A stretch of DNA of 16,750 nucleotides from Pseudomonadota bacterium (GTDB lineage: Bacteria; Pseudomonadota; Gammaproteobacteria; Xanthomonadales; Xanthomonadaceae): the NCBI GenBank assembly GCA_023392975.1, contig JAEWNA010000054.1, forward strand, positions 1 to 16,750, in the 5' to 3' direction. Below the pieces are notes generated by a model. That model saw only the letters and a list, made by a program, of their open reading frames with translations, was not told the origin of the DNA and did not search any database. A program made the position numbers and the translations under genes. Position 1 is the first letter of the stretch. Every line of letters begins with the position of its first letter. This document shows positions 1 through 6,195 of the stretch, one piece after another.

Positions 1-114
1 GCCCTGGTCGACGACGTGATGACCACCGGCACGACGCTCCACGCCGCCGCCGAGGCGCTGCGGCGCGCGGGCGTCGCCCGGGTGGAGGCGTGGGTGTGCG
101 CGCGGGTGGCGTGA
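1..114 (+). CDS. ComF-family phosphoribosyltransferase, C-terminal fragment (partial)
   Basis: Only the last 37 codons are inside the window. The frame is open from base 1 and stops at TGA 112-114. The visible residues LVDDVMTTGTTL form the PRPP-binding signature of type I phosphoribosyltransferases: two acidic residues after hydrophobic positions, then TTGTT. A short helix and a strand ending in WVCARVA follow. Termination about 30 residues after the signature is typical of the ComF/GntX family, which is linked to DNA uptake or utilisation. Other type I phosphoribosyltransferases share this motif, so the family call rests on the C-terminal shape. The gene converges on the minus-strand TPR-like gene, whose stop is only 10 bp away. 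I see no terminator between them. Confidence 0.7.
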   Translation, partial: ALVDDVMTTGTTLHAAAEALRRAGVARVEAWVCARVA

Positions 115-124
115 GGCGGCGGCC

Positions 125-1006
125 TCAGTGCGAAGGCGCGCAGATCGCGCAGGGGCCGTCGGCATCCCGGATCGGGCCAGCGAGGATGGCGTCGATGCGC
201 TTGAGCCTGGCCTGCATCAGCGGCGTGGACCGGGCGCCGTAGCGGACCGCCAGGCCATACACGACTTTCGCGTCCTCGACCGAGCCGCCCGCCAGGTTCA
301 GCGTGCCCCAGTCCATCAACAGATTGGCGACCACCGGGTCCGGCGCCTGCACGAACTGCAAGCGTTCGAACAACTGGTAGTTCAGGGCCTGGTTCAGGCC
401 GAAGGGACTTACGGGCCGATCATCGTTGCCGGGCGGATACATCGTCGGCAAGGGTGGCAGGACCGTGTCCTCGAACCGCACGCCGGCGACCGAATGCGTG
501 GCGAAGTAGGTCGGGTCGCGCCGGGCCGCGATCTTCGCTTCGAGGATGCGGGCGTGCAGCCACTCCGTGCCCAAGTGCTCGTTCGCGTTGCGCCGGATCC
601 CGATCCGGATCCAGCGCAGGGCGATGTCGTCGAAACCGGCGAGTTCGAGCGCCGTGCCCAGATTCGCGGCCGTCTCAGGGCGACCCGGGAAGTCGCGCTT
701 GTTGGCGATCAGCAACCGCATGGCAGCCGTGGTTTCGCTCTGCCGGATCAGGTTGACGGCCAGATCGTTGCGATTCGCGAAGTCTGGTGCTGCCCTCACT
801 TCCTTCGCCAGCCGCAGGGATTGCCGGTCCAGACCACTGCGGCCGTCACGCGTCGTCCGTGACGTGAGCAGCGTGACCAGTTCGTCGCCGGTATACCAGT
901 TTGGTTCGAACCGCTGCCCGGTCCGGTCGGTGCCGATGGTGTTGATGCAGGCGCTGGCCATCGACGACCACACGACGAGCAACAGACCCACGACGATGCG
1001 AGACAT
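125..1006 (-). CDS. Exported TPR-like hypothetical protein
   Basis: This encodes a 293-residue protein when started at the ATG whose first base is 1006. That start has GGAG about 8 nt upstream and gives a clean export signal, MSRIVVGLLLVVWSSMASAC. A start at 1084 would add 26 Arg-rich residues and is unlikely. Cleavage after Ala-Ser-Ala by signal peptidase I is plausible. The Cys at 20 lacks a good lipobox, because -3 is Ala, so lipidation is uncertain. Residues about 79-150 look like one or two degenerate TPR helices (NLGTALELAGFDDIALRWI), followed by GTEWLHARILEAKI, a stretch I recall from exported TPR-containing hypothetical proteins. The C-terminus ends in CAICAPSH, a CxxC pair. The enzymatic role is unknown; TPR units usually bind proteins. 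The gene lies 71 bp downstream of the DUF2782 gene on the same strand and could be co-transcribed with it. Confidence 0.72.
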   Translation of the reverse strand: MSRIVVGLLLVVWSSMASACINTIGTDRTGQRFEPNWYTGDELVTLLTSRTTRDGRSGLDRQSLRLAKEVRAAPDFANRNDLAVNLIRQSETTAAMRLLIANKRDFPGRPETAANLGTALELAGFDDIALRWIRIGIRRNANEHLGTEWLHARILEAKIAARRDPTYFATHSVAGVRFEDTVLPPLPTMYPPGNDDRPVSPFGLNQALNYQLFERLQFVQAPDPVVANLLMDWGTLNLAGGSVEDAKVVYGLAVRYGARSTPLMQARLKRIDAILAGPIRDADGPCAICAPSH

Positions 1007-1077
1007 GCGCACACTCCGGCCGGAAAGCCGCATCGTCCGCGATCGGCCGACCCTTCGACAAGGCCGGCCGCGCACCC

Positions 1078-1368
1078 TCACCACCCGAACAACTTGAAAT
1101 ACACCGTCGGCGAATTGCGGTCGTGGTCGATGCGGCCGTCGCCGTTGCGGTCGTAGAGGAAGTAGGCCGGGCCGCGCTTGGGCTTGACCTGGACCATGCG
1201 CAGCTGGCCGGCGACGCGGTATTCGGTGATCACGTCGCCGTTGTCCATGGTGCGTTCGGCGGCGACGGCATCGGGCGGCAGGTCCATGCCGGCCTCGGAC
1301 GCGGGCGGCGGCGTGGTGGCGCAGGCAGAGAGCGCGAGCAGCAGGGCGAAAGGAAGGACGGTGCGCAT
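1078..1368 (-). CDS. DUF2782 family lipoprotein
   Basis: This is a 96-residue protein starting at the ATG whose first base is 1368, with AGGA about 8 nt upstream. An upstream start at 1458 would overlap polA and bury the signal peptide, so it was rejected. Residues 1-16 (MRTVLPFALLLALSAC) are a classic lipoprotein signal with lipobox L-S-A-C, predicting lipidation at Cys16 and membrane anchoring. After a Pro-rich linker comes a small folded part with VITEYRVAGQLRMVQVKPKRGPAYFLYD, typical of DUF2782. Residues 73-81, DRNGDGRID, resemble an EF-hand or dockerin-type calcium loop, although position 12 of a normal loop is not acidic. From memory, DUF2782 genes sit beside polA in pseudomonads and xanthomonads, and this divergent arrangement fits. 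The molecular function is unknown. Confidence 0.85.
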   Translation of the reverse strand: MRTVLPFALLLALSACATTPPPASEAGMDLPPDAVAAERTMDNGDVITEYRVAGQLRMVQVKPKRGPAYFLYDRNGDGRIDHDRNSPTVYFKLFGW

Positions 1369-1398
1369 GATGTGTTCCTGCTGGCGGGGGGAGTTTCG

Positions 1399-1404
1399 AT
1401 CATA
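1399..1404 (-). promoter_or_regulatory. Candidate -10 element for the DUF2782 lipoprotein gene
   Basis: Read on the minus strand the hexamer is TATGAT, five of six matches to the sigma-70 -10 consensus. It lies 30 bp before the lipoprotein ATG, giving a leader of roughly 23 nt that includes the AGGA ribosome site. No convincing -35 box is present. It shares an 83-bp gap with the divergent polA start. Confidence 0.4.
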
Positions 1405-1439
1405 CGCCGGCGCAACCGTCCGGCCCGTGACCCGGGGAG

Positions 1440-1445
1440 TAGAAT
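1440..1445 (+). promoter_or_regulatory. Candidate -10 element of polA, predicting a leaderless mRNA
   Basis: TAGAAT matches the -10 consensus in five of six positions and ends 6 nt before the polA ATG at 1452. A start site 6-8 nt downstream would fall at or next to the A of the ATG, giving an mRNA with essentially no leader. No Shine-Dalgarno sequence sits at useful spacing. The uvrD start at 9192 has nearly the same arrangement. Confidence 0.45.
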
Positions 1446-1451
1446 CGCCCG

Positions 1452-4235
1452 ATGACACGACTCGTCCTCATCGATGGTTCCTCGTACCTCTTCCGCGCCT
1501 TCCATGCGCTGCCGCCGCTGAGCAACGCGCAGGGCGAACCGACCGGCGCGCTGTTCGGCGTCGTCAACATGCTGCGCGGGCACCTGAAGGAACGACCCGA
1601 ACACCTCGCCTTCGTGGTCGACGCCTCCGGCCCGACCTTCCGCGACGACCTCGACCCGCAGTACAAGGCCCATCGCCCGCCGATGCCGGACGAGCTGCGC
1701 GCGCAGATCGAGCCGATGCTGGAGATCGTGCAGGCGCTGGGTATCCCGATCCTGCGCGTGCCGGGCGTCGAAGCCGACGACGTGATCGGCACGCTGGCGG
1801 TGCAGGGTGCGGCGCAGGGCATGGCCGTCACCATCTCCACCAGCGACAAGGATTTCGCGCAGCTCGTGCGACAGCTGGACAACGGCGCGGGCATCGCGCT
1901 GGTCAACACCATGACCGGCAGCCGCATGGCCGACGACGCGGCCGTGATCGAGAAGTTCGGCGTGCGCGCCGACCAGGTGATCGACCTGCTCTCGCTGATG
2001 GGCGACAGCGTCGACAACATCCCGGGCGTCGAGAAGTGCGGGCCCAAGACCGCGGCCAAGTGGCTGGGCGAATACGACACGCTCGAGAACGTGATCGCGA
2101 ACGCCGACGCCATCAAGGGCAAGATCGGCGAGAACCTGCGCGCCGCGCTGCACCGCCTGCCGCTGAACAAGCAGCTGGCGACGATCAGGCTCGACGTGGC
2201 CCTGGAGCAGGGTCCGGCCGATCTCGGCCTGCGCGAGCGCCACGTCGACGACCTGCGCCGGCTCTACGCACGCTACGGCTTCAACCAGGCGCTGAAGGAG
2301 CTCGACGGCGGCAACGGCGCGGCCCCGGCTGCGGACGACTCGCGCGCGAGCCTGCGGAGCACGCAGGCAGGCTACGCGCGCAGCACGCAGGCGCCCGAGG
2401 ACGCTCCCGACCCCGCGCTCGCGGCCCCGGGCACCTACGAGACCGTGTCGACGCCGGAGCAGCTCGACGCCTGGATCGCGCGGCTGAAGGCAGCCGACGA
2501 GTTCGCCTTCGACACCGAGACCGACGACCTCGACGCGATGCGCGCGAACCTGGTCGGCCTGAGCTTCTCCACCGAACCCGGCAACGGCTGCTACGTGCCG
2601 GTCGGCCACACCTATCCGGGCGCGCCCGCGCAGCTCGACCTGCGCGAAACGCTCGATGTGCTGCGTCCGCTGCTGGAAAGCGCGAAGCACCGCAAGCTCG
2701 GCCAGCACGGCAAGTACGACCTGCACGTGCTGCGCCGCCACGGCGTGGACGTGGCCGGCTACCACGACGACACCATGCTGGAGAGCTTCGTCTGGAACGC
2801 CAGCGCCAGCCGCCACGACATGGACACGCTGGCCAGGCGCTACCTCGGCTACGACACCATCAAGTTCGAGGACGTCGCCGGCAAGGGCGCCAAGCAGATC
2901 CCGTTCTCCGAGGTCGCCATCGACGACGCCACCCGCTACGCCGCCGAGGATGCCGACGTCACCCTGCGCCTGCATCGCGTGCTGTCGGCGAAGCTGGCGG
3001 GCGAGCCGTCGCTGGAGAAGGTCTACCGCGAGATCGAGATGCCGCTGGTACCGGTGCTGGCGCGCATGGAAGCCAACGGCGTGCTGATCGACGCCGACGA
3101 GCTGCGCCGGCAGAGCGCGGACCTGTCGCGGCGCATGCTCGCGGCGCAGAAGCAGGCGACCGAACTGGCGGGCCGCACCTTCAACCTCGATTCGCCGAAG
3201 CAGCTGCAGGCGCTGCTGTTCGACGAACTCAAGCTGCCGGTGCTGGTGAAGACGCCGACCGGCCAGCCGTCGACGAACGAGGAAGCGCTGGAGGCGATCG
3301 CCGACCAGCACGAACTGCCGCGGGTCATCCTCGAATACCGCGGGCTGGCGAAGCTGCGCAGCACCTACACCGACAAGCTCGCGGAGATGGTCAATTCCGA
3401 CACCGGCCGCGTGCACACCAGCTACCACCAGGCCGGCGCCGCGACCGGCCGCCTGTCGTCGAACGATCCCAACCTGCAGAACATCCCGATCCGCACCGAG
3501 GACGGCCGCCGCATCCGCAAGGCCTTCATCGCGCCGCCGGGCCGCAAGCTGGTGGCCTGCGACTACTCGCAGATCGAACTGCGGATCATGGCCCATCTGT
3601 CCGAGGATGCCGGCCTGTTGCGCGCGTTCGCGGCCGGCGCCGACATCCACCGCGCCACCGCCGCCGAAGTGTTCGGCAAGACGCTGGAGGACGTGAGCGC
3701 GAACGAGCGCCGCGCCGCCAAGGCGATCAACTTCGGCCTGATGTACGGCATGAGCGCGTTCGGTCTGGCGAAGCAGCTGGGCATCGGTCGCGGCGAGGCG
3801 CAGGACTACATCGCGCTGTACTTCAACCGCTATCCCGGCGTGCGCGACTTCATGGAACGCACCCGCAAGGAGGCGCACGAGCGCGGCTACGTCGAGACTG
3901 TGTTCGGCCGGCGCCTGTACCTGGACAACATCAACGCCCGCAACCAGGGGCTGCGCGCCGGCGCCGAGCGCGCCGCGATCAACGCGCCGATGCAGGGCAC
4001 CGCCGCCGACATCATCAAGCGCGCGATGATCGCCATCGACGGCTGGATCGGGAAGCACGCGACCGAAGCCAAGATGCTGCTGCAGGTGCACGACGAACTG
4101 GTGTTCGAGTGCGATGCCGGTTTCGTCGACACCCTGGTGCCGGAAGTCACCGCGCGCATGGCCGACGCGGCCGCGCTGCGGGTGCCGCTGGTGATCGACA
4201 GCGGCGTCGGGGCGAATTGGGACGAGGCGCACTGA
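1452..4235 (+). CDS. polA: DNA polymerase I
   Basis: This 927-residue enzyme is the usual length for proteobacterial Pol I. It removes RNA primers and fills gaps in replication and excision repair. The N-terminal 5'-3' flap exonuclease (about 1-285) opens with TRLVLIDGSSYLFRAFHAL and contains VEADDVIGTLA and DSVDNIPGV. The 3'-5' proofreading domain (about 325-520) looks active: Asp354 and Glu356 in FAFDTETDD, then LGQHGKYDLHVL and YAAEDADVTLRL. The polymerase domain carries motif A DYSQIELRIMAHLS (Asp704), the O-helix RRAAKAINFGLMYG and motif C VHDELVFE (Asp881). The linker near residues 295-325 is low-complexity and contains an 11-bp direct repeat. The start follows a -10-like box by 6 nt. 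The gene is divergent from the DUF2782 gene and its 3' side holds a terminator and an sRNA-like locus. Confidence 0.98.
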   Translation: MTRLVLIDGSSYLFRAFHALPPLSNAQGEPTGALFGVVNMLRGHLKERPEHLAFVVDASGPTFRDDLDPQYKAHRPPMPDELRAQIEPMLEIVQALGIPILRVPGVEADDVIGTLAVQGAAQGMAVTISTSDKDFAQLVRQLDNGAGIALVNTMTGSRMADDAAVIEKFGVRADQVIDLLSLMGDSVDNIPGVEKCGPKTAAKWLGEYDTLENVIANADAIKGKIGENLRAALHRLPLNKQLATIRLDVALEQGPADLGLRERHVDDLRRLYARYGFNQALKELDGGNGAAPAADDSRASLRSTQAGYARSTQAPEDAPDPALAAPGTYETVSTPEQLDAWIARLKAADEFAFDTETDDLDAMRANLVGLSFSTEPGNGCYVPVGHTYPGAPAQLDLRETLDVLRPLLESAKHRKLGQHGKYDLHVLRRHGVDVAGYHDDTMLESFVWNASASRHDMDTLARRYLGYDTIKFEDVAGKGAKQIPFSEVAIDDATRYAAEDADVTLRLHRVLSAKLAGEPSLEKVYREIEMPLVPVLARMEANGVLIDADELRRQSADLSRRMLAAQKQATELAGRTFNLDSPKQLQALLFDELKLPVLVKTPTGQPSTNEEALEAIADQHELPRVILEYRGLAKLRSTYTDKLAEMVNSDTGRVHTSYHQAGAATGRLSSNDPNLQNIPIRTEDGRRIRKAFIAPPGRKLVACDYSQIELRIMAHLSEDAGLLRAFAAGADIHRATAAEVFGKTLEDVSANERRAAKAINFGLMYGMSAFGLAKQLGIGRGEAQDYIALYFNRYPGVRDFMERTRKEAHERGYVETVFGRRLYLDNINARNQGLRAGAERAAINAPMQGTAADIIKRAMIAIDGWIGKHATEAKMLLQVHDELVFECDAGFVDTLVPEVTARMADAAALRVPLVIDSGVGANWDEAH

Positions 4236-4380
4236 TGGCGTCCGCACTGCGCCACAGTGTGTGAAGCGGCATGCGGCGACGCAGCAATCCGCATGCGCAC
4301 CATCGTCGGCATGCAGCGTTCCGGAAATGCGTGCGATGCCTTTCCCGATGCATCGATGGGCATGACTTCCGGCATCCCTT
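4236..4380 (+). other. polA 3' untranslated region with long imperfect hairpins
   Basis: I see no credible gene here. Two structured blocks lie between the polA stop and the terminator. The first is an 8-bp inverted repeat, GCATGCGG (4269-4276) with CCGCATGC (4289-4296). The second is a nested hairpin from 4321 to 4372: CCGGAA pairs with TTCCGG (4367-4372), ATGCC (4336-4340) pairs with GGCAT (4359-4363), and the 10-bp palindrome CGATGCATCG (4346-4355) is at its centre. With the terminator that follows, this could be a processed 3'-UTR RNA or just a stabilising tail. Confidence 0.5.
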
Positions 4381-4404
4381 CCTGTCCGTTCTGACAGGTT
4401 TTTT
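4381..4404 (+). terminator. Rho-independent terminator downstream of polA
   Basis: CCTGTC (4381-4386) pairs perfectly with GACAGG (4393-4398) across a 6-nt loop, and six consecutive T residues follow (4399-4404). This is a textbook intrinsic terminator on the plus strand. It would end the polA transcript 169 nt after its stop codon and insulate it from the ncRNA locus downstream. Confidence 0.85.
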
Positions 4405-4526
4405 CAGTCGTCTACAGCCAAAACTGAACGGTCGTTGCACACGGCATGAATCCGTCCTGAATTCTCCCCGAGCGCTATCGGAAACTTCACGAACTCGGCC
4501 CCGCAGTCGTGGTCAACTATCCCGCG
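4405..4526 (+). other. Intergenic promoter region upstream of the candidate ncRNA
   Basis: There is no coding potential here that I trust. AACTAT at 4515-4520 could be a -10 for a start near 4527, but no -35 sits 16-18 bp upstream, so it may need an activator. A second, weaker pairing is TTGCAC (4435-4440) with TGAATT (4458-4463) at 17-bp spacing. That would start a longer transcript near 4470. Confidence 0.3.
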
Positions 4527-4640
4527 ACAGATGCAACGTCTGTCGCAGCCGCTCTCTCCCCTAGGGCGGCCCCGGAACGTAAGACTCTCCCCAAGTCCCG
4601 TTCCCAGCCCCGCCGGTTCCCCCGCCTGCGGGGCTTTTTA
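4527..4640 (+). ncRNA. Candidate sX13-like regulatory small RNA
   Basis: Four hairpins follow one another with hardly any unpaired sequence. First, GCGACAGA (4524-4531) pairs with TCTGTCGC (4539-4546). Second, GCCGC (4548-4552) pairs with GCGGC (4566-4570) around a loop containing CCCC. Third, GGAACG (4574-4579) pairs with CGTTCC (4599-4604), with an inner GACT/AGTC stem closing a CTCCCCA loop. Fourth, the terminator hairpin has CCCCC in its loop. From memory, the Xanthomonas sRNA sX13 is about 115 nt, lies just downstream of polA and exposes C-rich loops that bind G-rich mRNA sites. Position, size and loops all match. Spot 42 and ErsA occupy the same place beside polA in enterobacteria and Pseudomonas. 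The 5' end is uncertain; 4527 assumes the AACTAT box. The T-run fixes the plus strand. Confidence 0.72.
4606..4639 (+). terminator. Intrinsic terminator of the candidate ncRNA
   Basis: AGCCCCGC (4606-4613) pairs perfectly with GCGGGGCT (4628-4635), and the T-run is TTTTT at 4635-4639. The 14-nt loop holds five consecutive C residues, which may serve for target binding as well as termination. The tract lies 51 bp upstream of the DUF421 start, so it ends the small RNA before that gene. Confidence 0.85.
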
Positions 4641-4690
4641 TTTGCGCGACCGGACGCCAGACTGCGCGCGTCGTCGCCCCGGGGCCCACC

Positions 4691-5170
4691 ATGACCGAGC
4701 TGCTGTCGCTGTCCGCGCCATGGTGGGCCTTCGTGCTGCGCGCGATGGCCATCTACCTGCTGGTGATGGTGCTGGTGCGGCTGTCCGGCAAACGTGCCGT
4801 CGGCCAGTTCACGCCGTTCGACCTGGTGCTGCTGATCCTGATCGGCAACGCCGTCCAGAACGGACTCAACGGCGGCGACAACTCGCTGACCGGCGCCGCG
4901 TTGCTGGCGACCTGCCTCATCGCGCTGAACTATGCCACGGCGTTCCTGTCGGCCCGCGTGCCCCGTGCGCGGAAATGGATCGAAGGCGAACCGGTGGTGC
5001 TGGCGCAGGACGGCCGCGTGCTCCACGACGTGCTGCGCCGGGAACTGGTGAGCAAGGCCGACTTCCGCGAGGCGATGCGCGGCACCGGCTGCAGCGAGAT
5101 CGAACGGATCAAGTTGGCCGTGCTGGAGACCAACGGCCGCATCAGCATCCTGCTGAAGGACGAGGCTTGA
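4691..5170 (+). CDS. DUF421 (YetF/YcaP-type) inner-membrane protein
   Basis: This is a 159-residue protein. Hydrophobic segments at about 13-30, 43-57 and 64-85 are likely transmembrane helices. The conserved DUF421 block runs from LVRLSGKRAVGQFTPFDLVL into LILIGNAVQNGL. The C-terminal soluble domain has the family pattern: an EGEPVVLAQDGRVL strand-turn, a helix with LVSKADFREAMRGTG, then AVLETNGRISIL at the end. At 159 residues it is shorter than E. coli YcaP or Bacillus YetF (about 220-230), but both parts are present, so it looks complete. The biochemical role of the family is poorly defined; Bacillus relatives are connected with spores and the envelope. No clear Shine-Dalgarno precedes the ATG. 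The gene lies after the ncRNA terminator and converges on hemF 39 bp away. Confidence 0.88.
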   Translation: MTELLSLSAPWWAFVLRAMAIYLLVMVLVRLSGKRAVGQFTPFDLVLLILIGNAVQNGLNGGDNSLTGAALLATCLIALNYATAFLSARVPRARKWIEGEPVVLAQDGRVLHDVLRRELVSKADFREAMRGTGCSEIERIKLAVLETNGRISILLKDEA

Positions 5171-5209
5171 TCGGCAAAGCGGCCTGACGTTCGCTCTACC
5201 GGGTTGCGG

Positions 5210-6142
5210 TCACGCGAGTTCGGACAGCCAGTCGCGCGGCTTGAGGTAGTCGGACAGCCGCGCCTCGTCGCTGCCGGCCTCCGGCGCGTAGCCGTATTCC
5301 CAGCGCACCAGCGGCGGCAGGCTCATCAGGATCGACTCGGTGCGCCCGCCCGACTGCAGGCCGAACAGCGTGCCGCGGTCGAACACCAGGTTGAACTCGA
5401 CGTAGCGGCCGCGCCGGTAGAGCTGGAACTGGCGCTCGCGCTCGCCATACGGAGTGTCCTTGCGGCGCGCCACGATGGGCAGGTAGGCATCGAGGAAGCC
5501 GTCGCCGACCGCACGCTGATACGCGAAGTCGCGTTCGAAGTCCTCATGCAGGTCGTCGAAGAACAGCCCGCCGACGCCGCGGGTCTCGCCGCGGTGCTTC
5601 AGGAAGAAGTATTCGTCGCACCAGCGCTTGTGCGCGTCGTAGCGCGCCTGCCCGCCGAAGGGCGCGCACAGGTCGCGGGCGACCCGGTGCCAGTGCACCA
5701 CGTCCTCGTCGACGGGATAGAACGGCGTCAGGTCGAAGCCGCCGCCGAACCACCAGGCCACCGTCTCGCCGTCCTTGAACGCGCGGAAGTGGCGCACGTT
5801 CGCGTGCGTGGTCGGGAGGTACGGGTTGCGTGGATGGAACACCAGCGACACGCCGACCGCACGCCACGATGCGCCCGCGAGCTCCGGCCGTGCCGCAGTC
5901 GCCGACGGCGGCAGCTTGGTGCCGGAGACGTCGGAGAAGCCGATCCCCGCCTGCTCGAATACCGCACCGTCGCGCAGCACCCGCGTACGACCGCCGCCGC
6001 CCTCGGCGCGCTGCCACGCGTCCTGCTTGAACGTCGCGGCGCCGTCGGCGCCTTCGATCGCGGCGCAGATGCGGTCCTGCAGACCCGTGAGGTAGTCGCG
6101 GACTCGGAGGAAATCTTCTTGCCGCATATCCTGTGCACTCAT
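5210..6142 (-). CDS. hemF: Oxygen-dependent coproporphyrinogen III oxidase
   Basis: This 310-residue cytosolic enzyme of haem synthesis oxidatively decarboxylates coproporphyrinogen III to protoporphyrinogen IX using O2. The family signature is clear at 172-196: KRWCDEYFFLKHRGE, then TRGVGGLFFDDL. Other conserved stretches are AEGGGGRTRVL, FEQAGIGFSDVSG, SLVFHPRNPYLPTTHANVRHFR (His103 and His113) and WWFGGGFDLTPFYP. The start at 6142 has AAGG 5-8 nt upstream. The N-terminus MSAQDMRQEDFLRVRDYL appears some residues longer than in Xanthomonas homologues as I remember them, and its codons are AT-richer than the rest, right where the compositional island begins. An internal ATG at 6127 is the alternative. 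The -35 of its likely promoter falls inside the neighbouring island gene. Confidence 0.97.
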   Translation of the reverse strand: MSAQDMRQEDFLRVRDYLTGLQDRICAAIEGADGAATFKQDAWQRAEGGGGRTRVLRDGAVFEQAGIGFSDVSGTKLPPSATAARPELAGASWRAVGVSLVFHPRNPYLPTTHANVRHFRAFKDGETVAWWFGGGFDLTPFYPVDEDVVHWHRVARDLCAPFGGQARYDAHKRWCDEYFFLKHRGETRGVGGLFFDDLHEDFERDFAYQRAVGDGFLDAYLPIVARRKDTPYGERERQFQLYRRGRYVEFNLVFDRGTLFGLQSGGRTESILMSLPPLVRWEYGYAPEAGSDEARLSDYLKPRDWLSELA

Positions 6143-6144
6143 GA

Positions 6145-6153
6145 CCTTGTTAC
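6145..6153 (+). repeat. Left copy of islet inverted repeat
   Basis: CCTTGTTAC lies immediately before hemF (its start codon is 6140-6142 on the minus strand). On the minus strand it reads GTAACAAGG and supplies the hemF Shine-Dalgarno AAGG. That could by itself explain part of the match, so an element boundary is only one reading. Confidence 0.45.
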
Positions 6154-6165
6154 TCTTGATAAAAG

Positions 6166-6195
6166 ACTATATGGGAAATGACATCCGGTGAACAA
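6166..6195 (-). promoter_or_regulatory. Candidate sigma-70 promoter of hemF
   Basis: On the minus strand, TATAGT (complement of 6166-6171) matches the -10 consensus in five of six positions. An 18-bp spacer separates it from TTGTTC (complement of 6190-6195), a weak -35. The predicted start is near 6159, giving a leader of about 17 nt that contains the AAGG site. The -35 lies within the first codons of the divergent islet gene, so hemF seems to be transcribed partly from imported DNA. Confidence 0.5.

Noticed and set aside
1178..4264. Very long reading frames overlapping polA on both strands (over 1000 codons each)
   Set aside because: These are shadow frames of a GC-rich codon pattern. Their translations are Arg/Ala/Gly- or Val/Leu/Gln-rich and repetitive, while polA itself carries every expected motif.
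4271..4564. 97-codon plus-strand frame in the polA downstream gap
   Set aside because: It reads straight through a strong intrinsic terminator and into the ncRNA hairpins. It is Arg-rich with no ribosome site or recognisable fold.
5204..6181. Plus-strand open frame opposite hemF
   Set aside because: It is antisense to an unmistakable hemF, and its composition is typical of a shadow frame.
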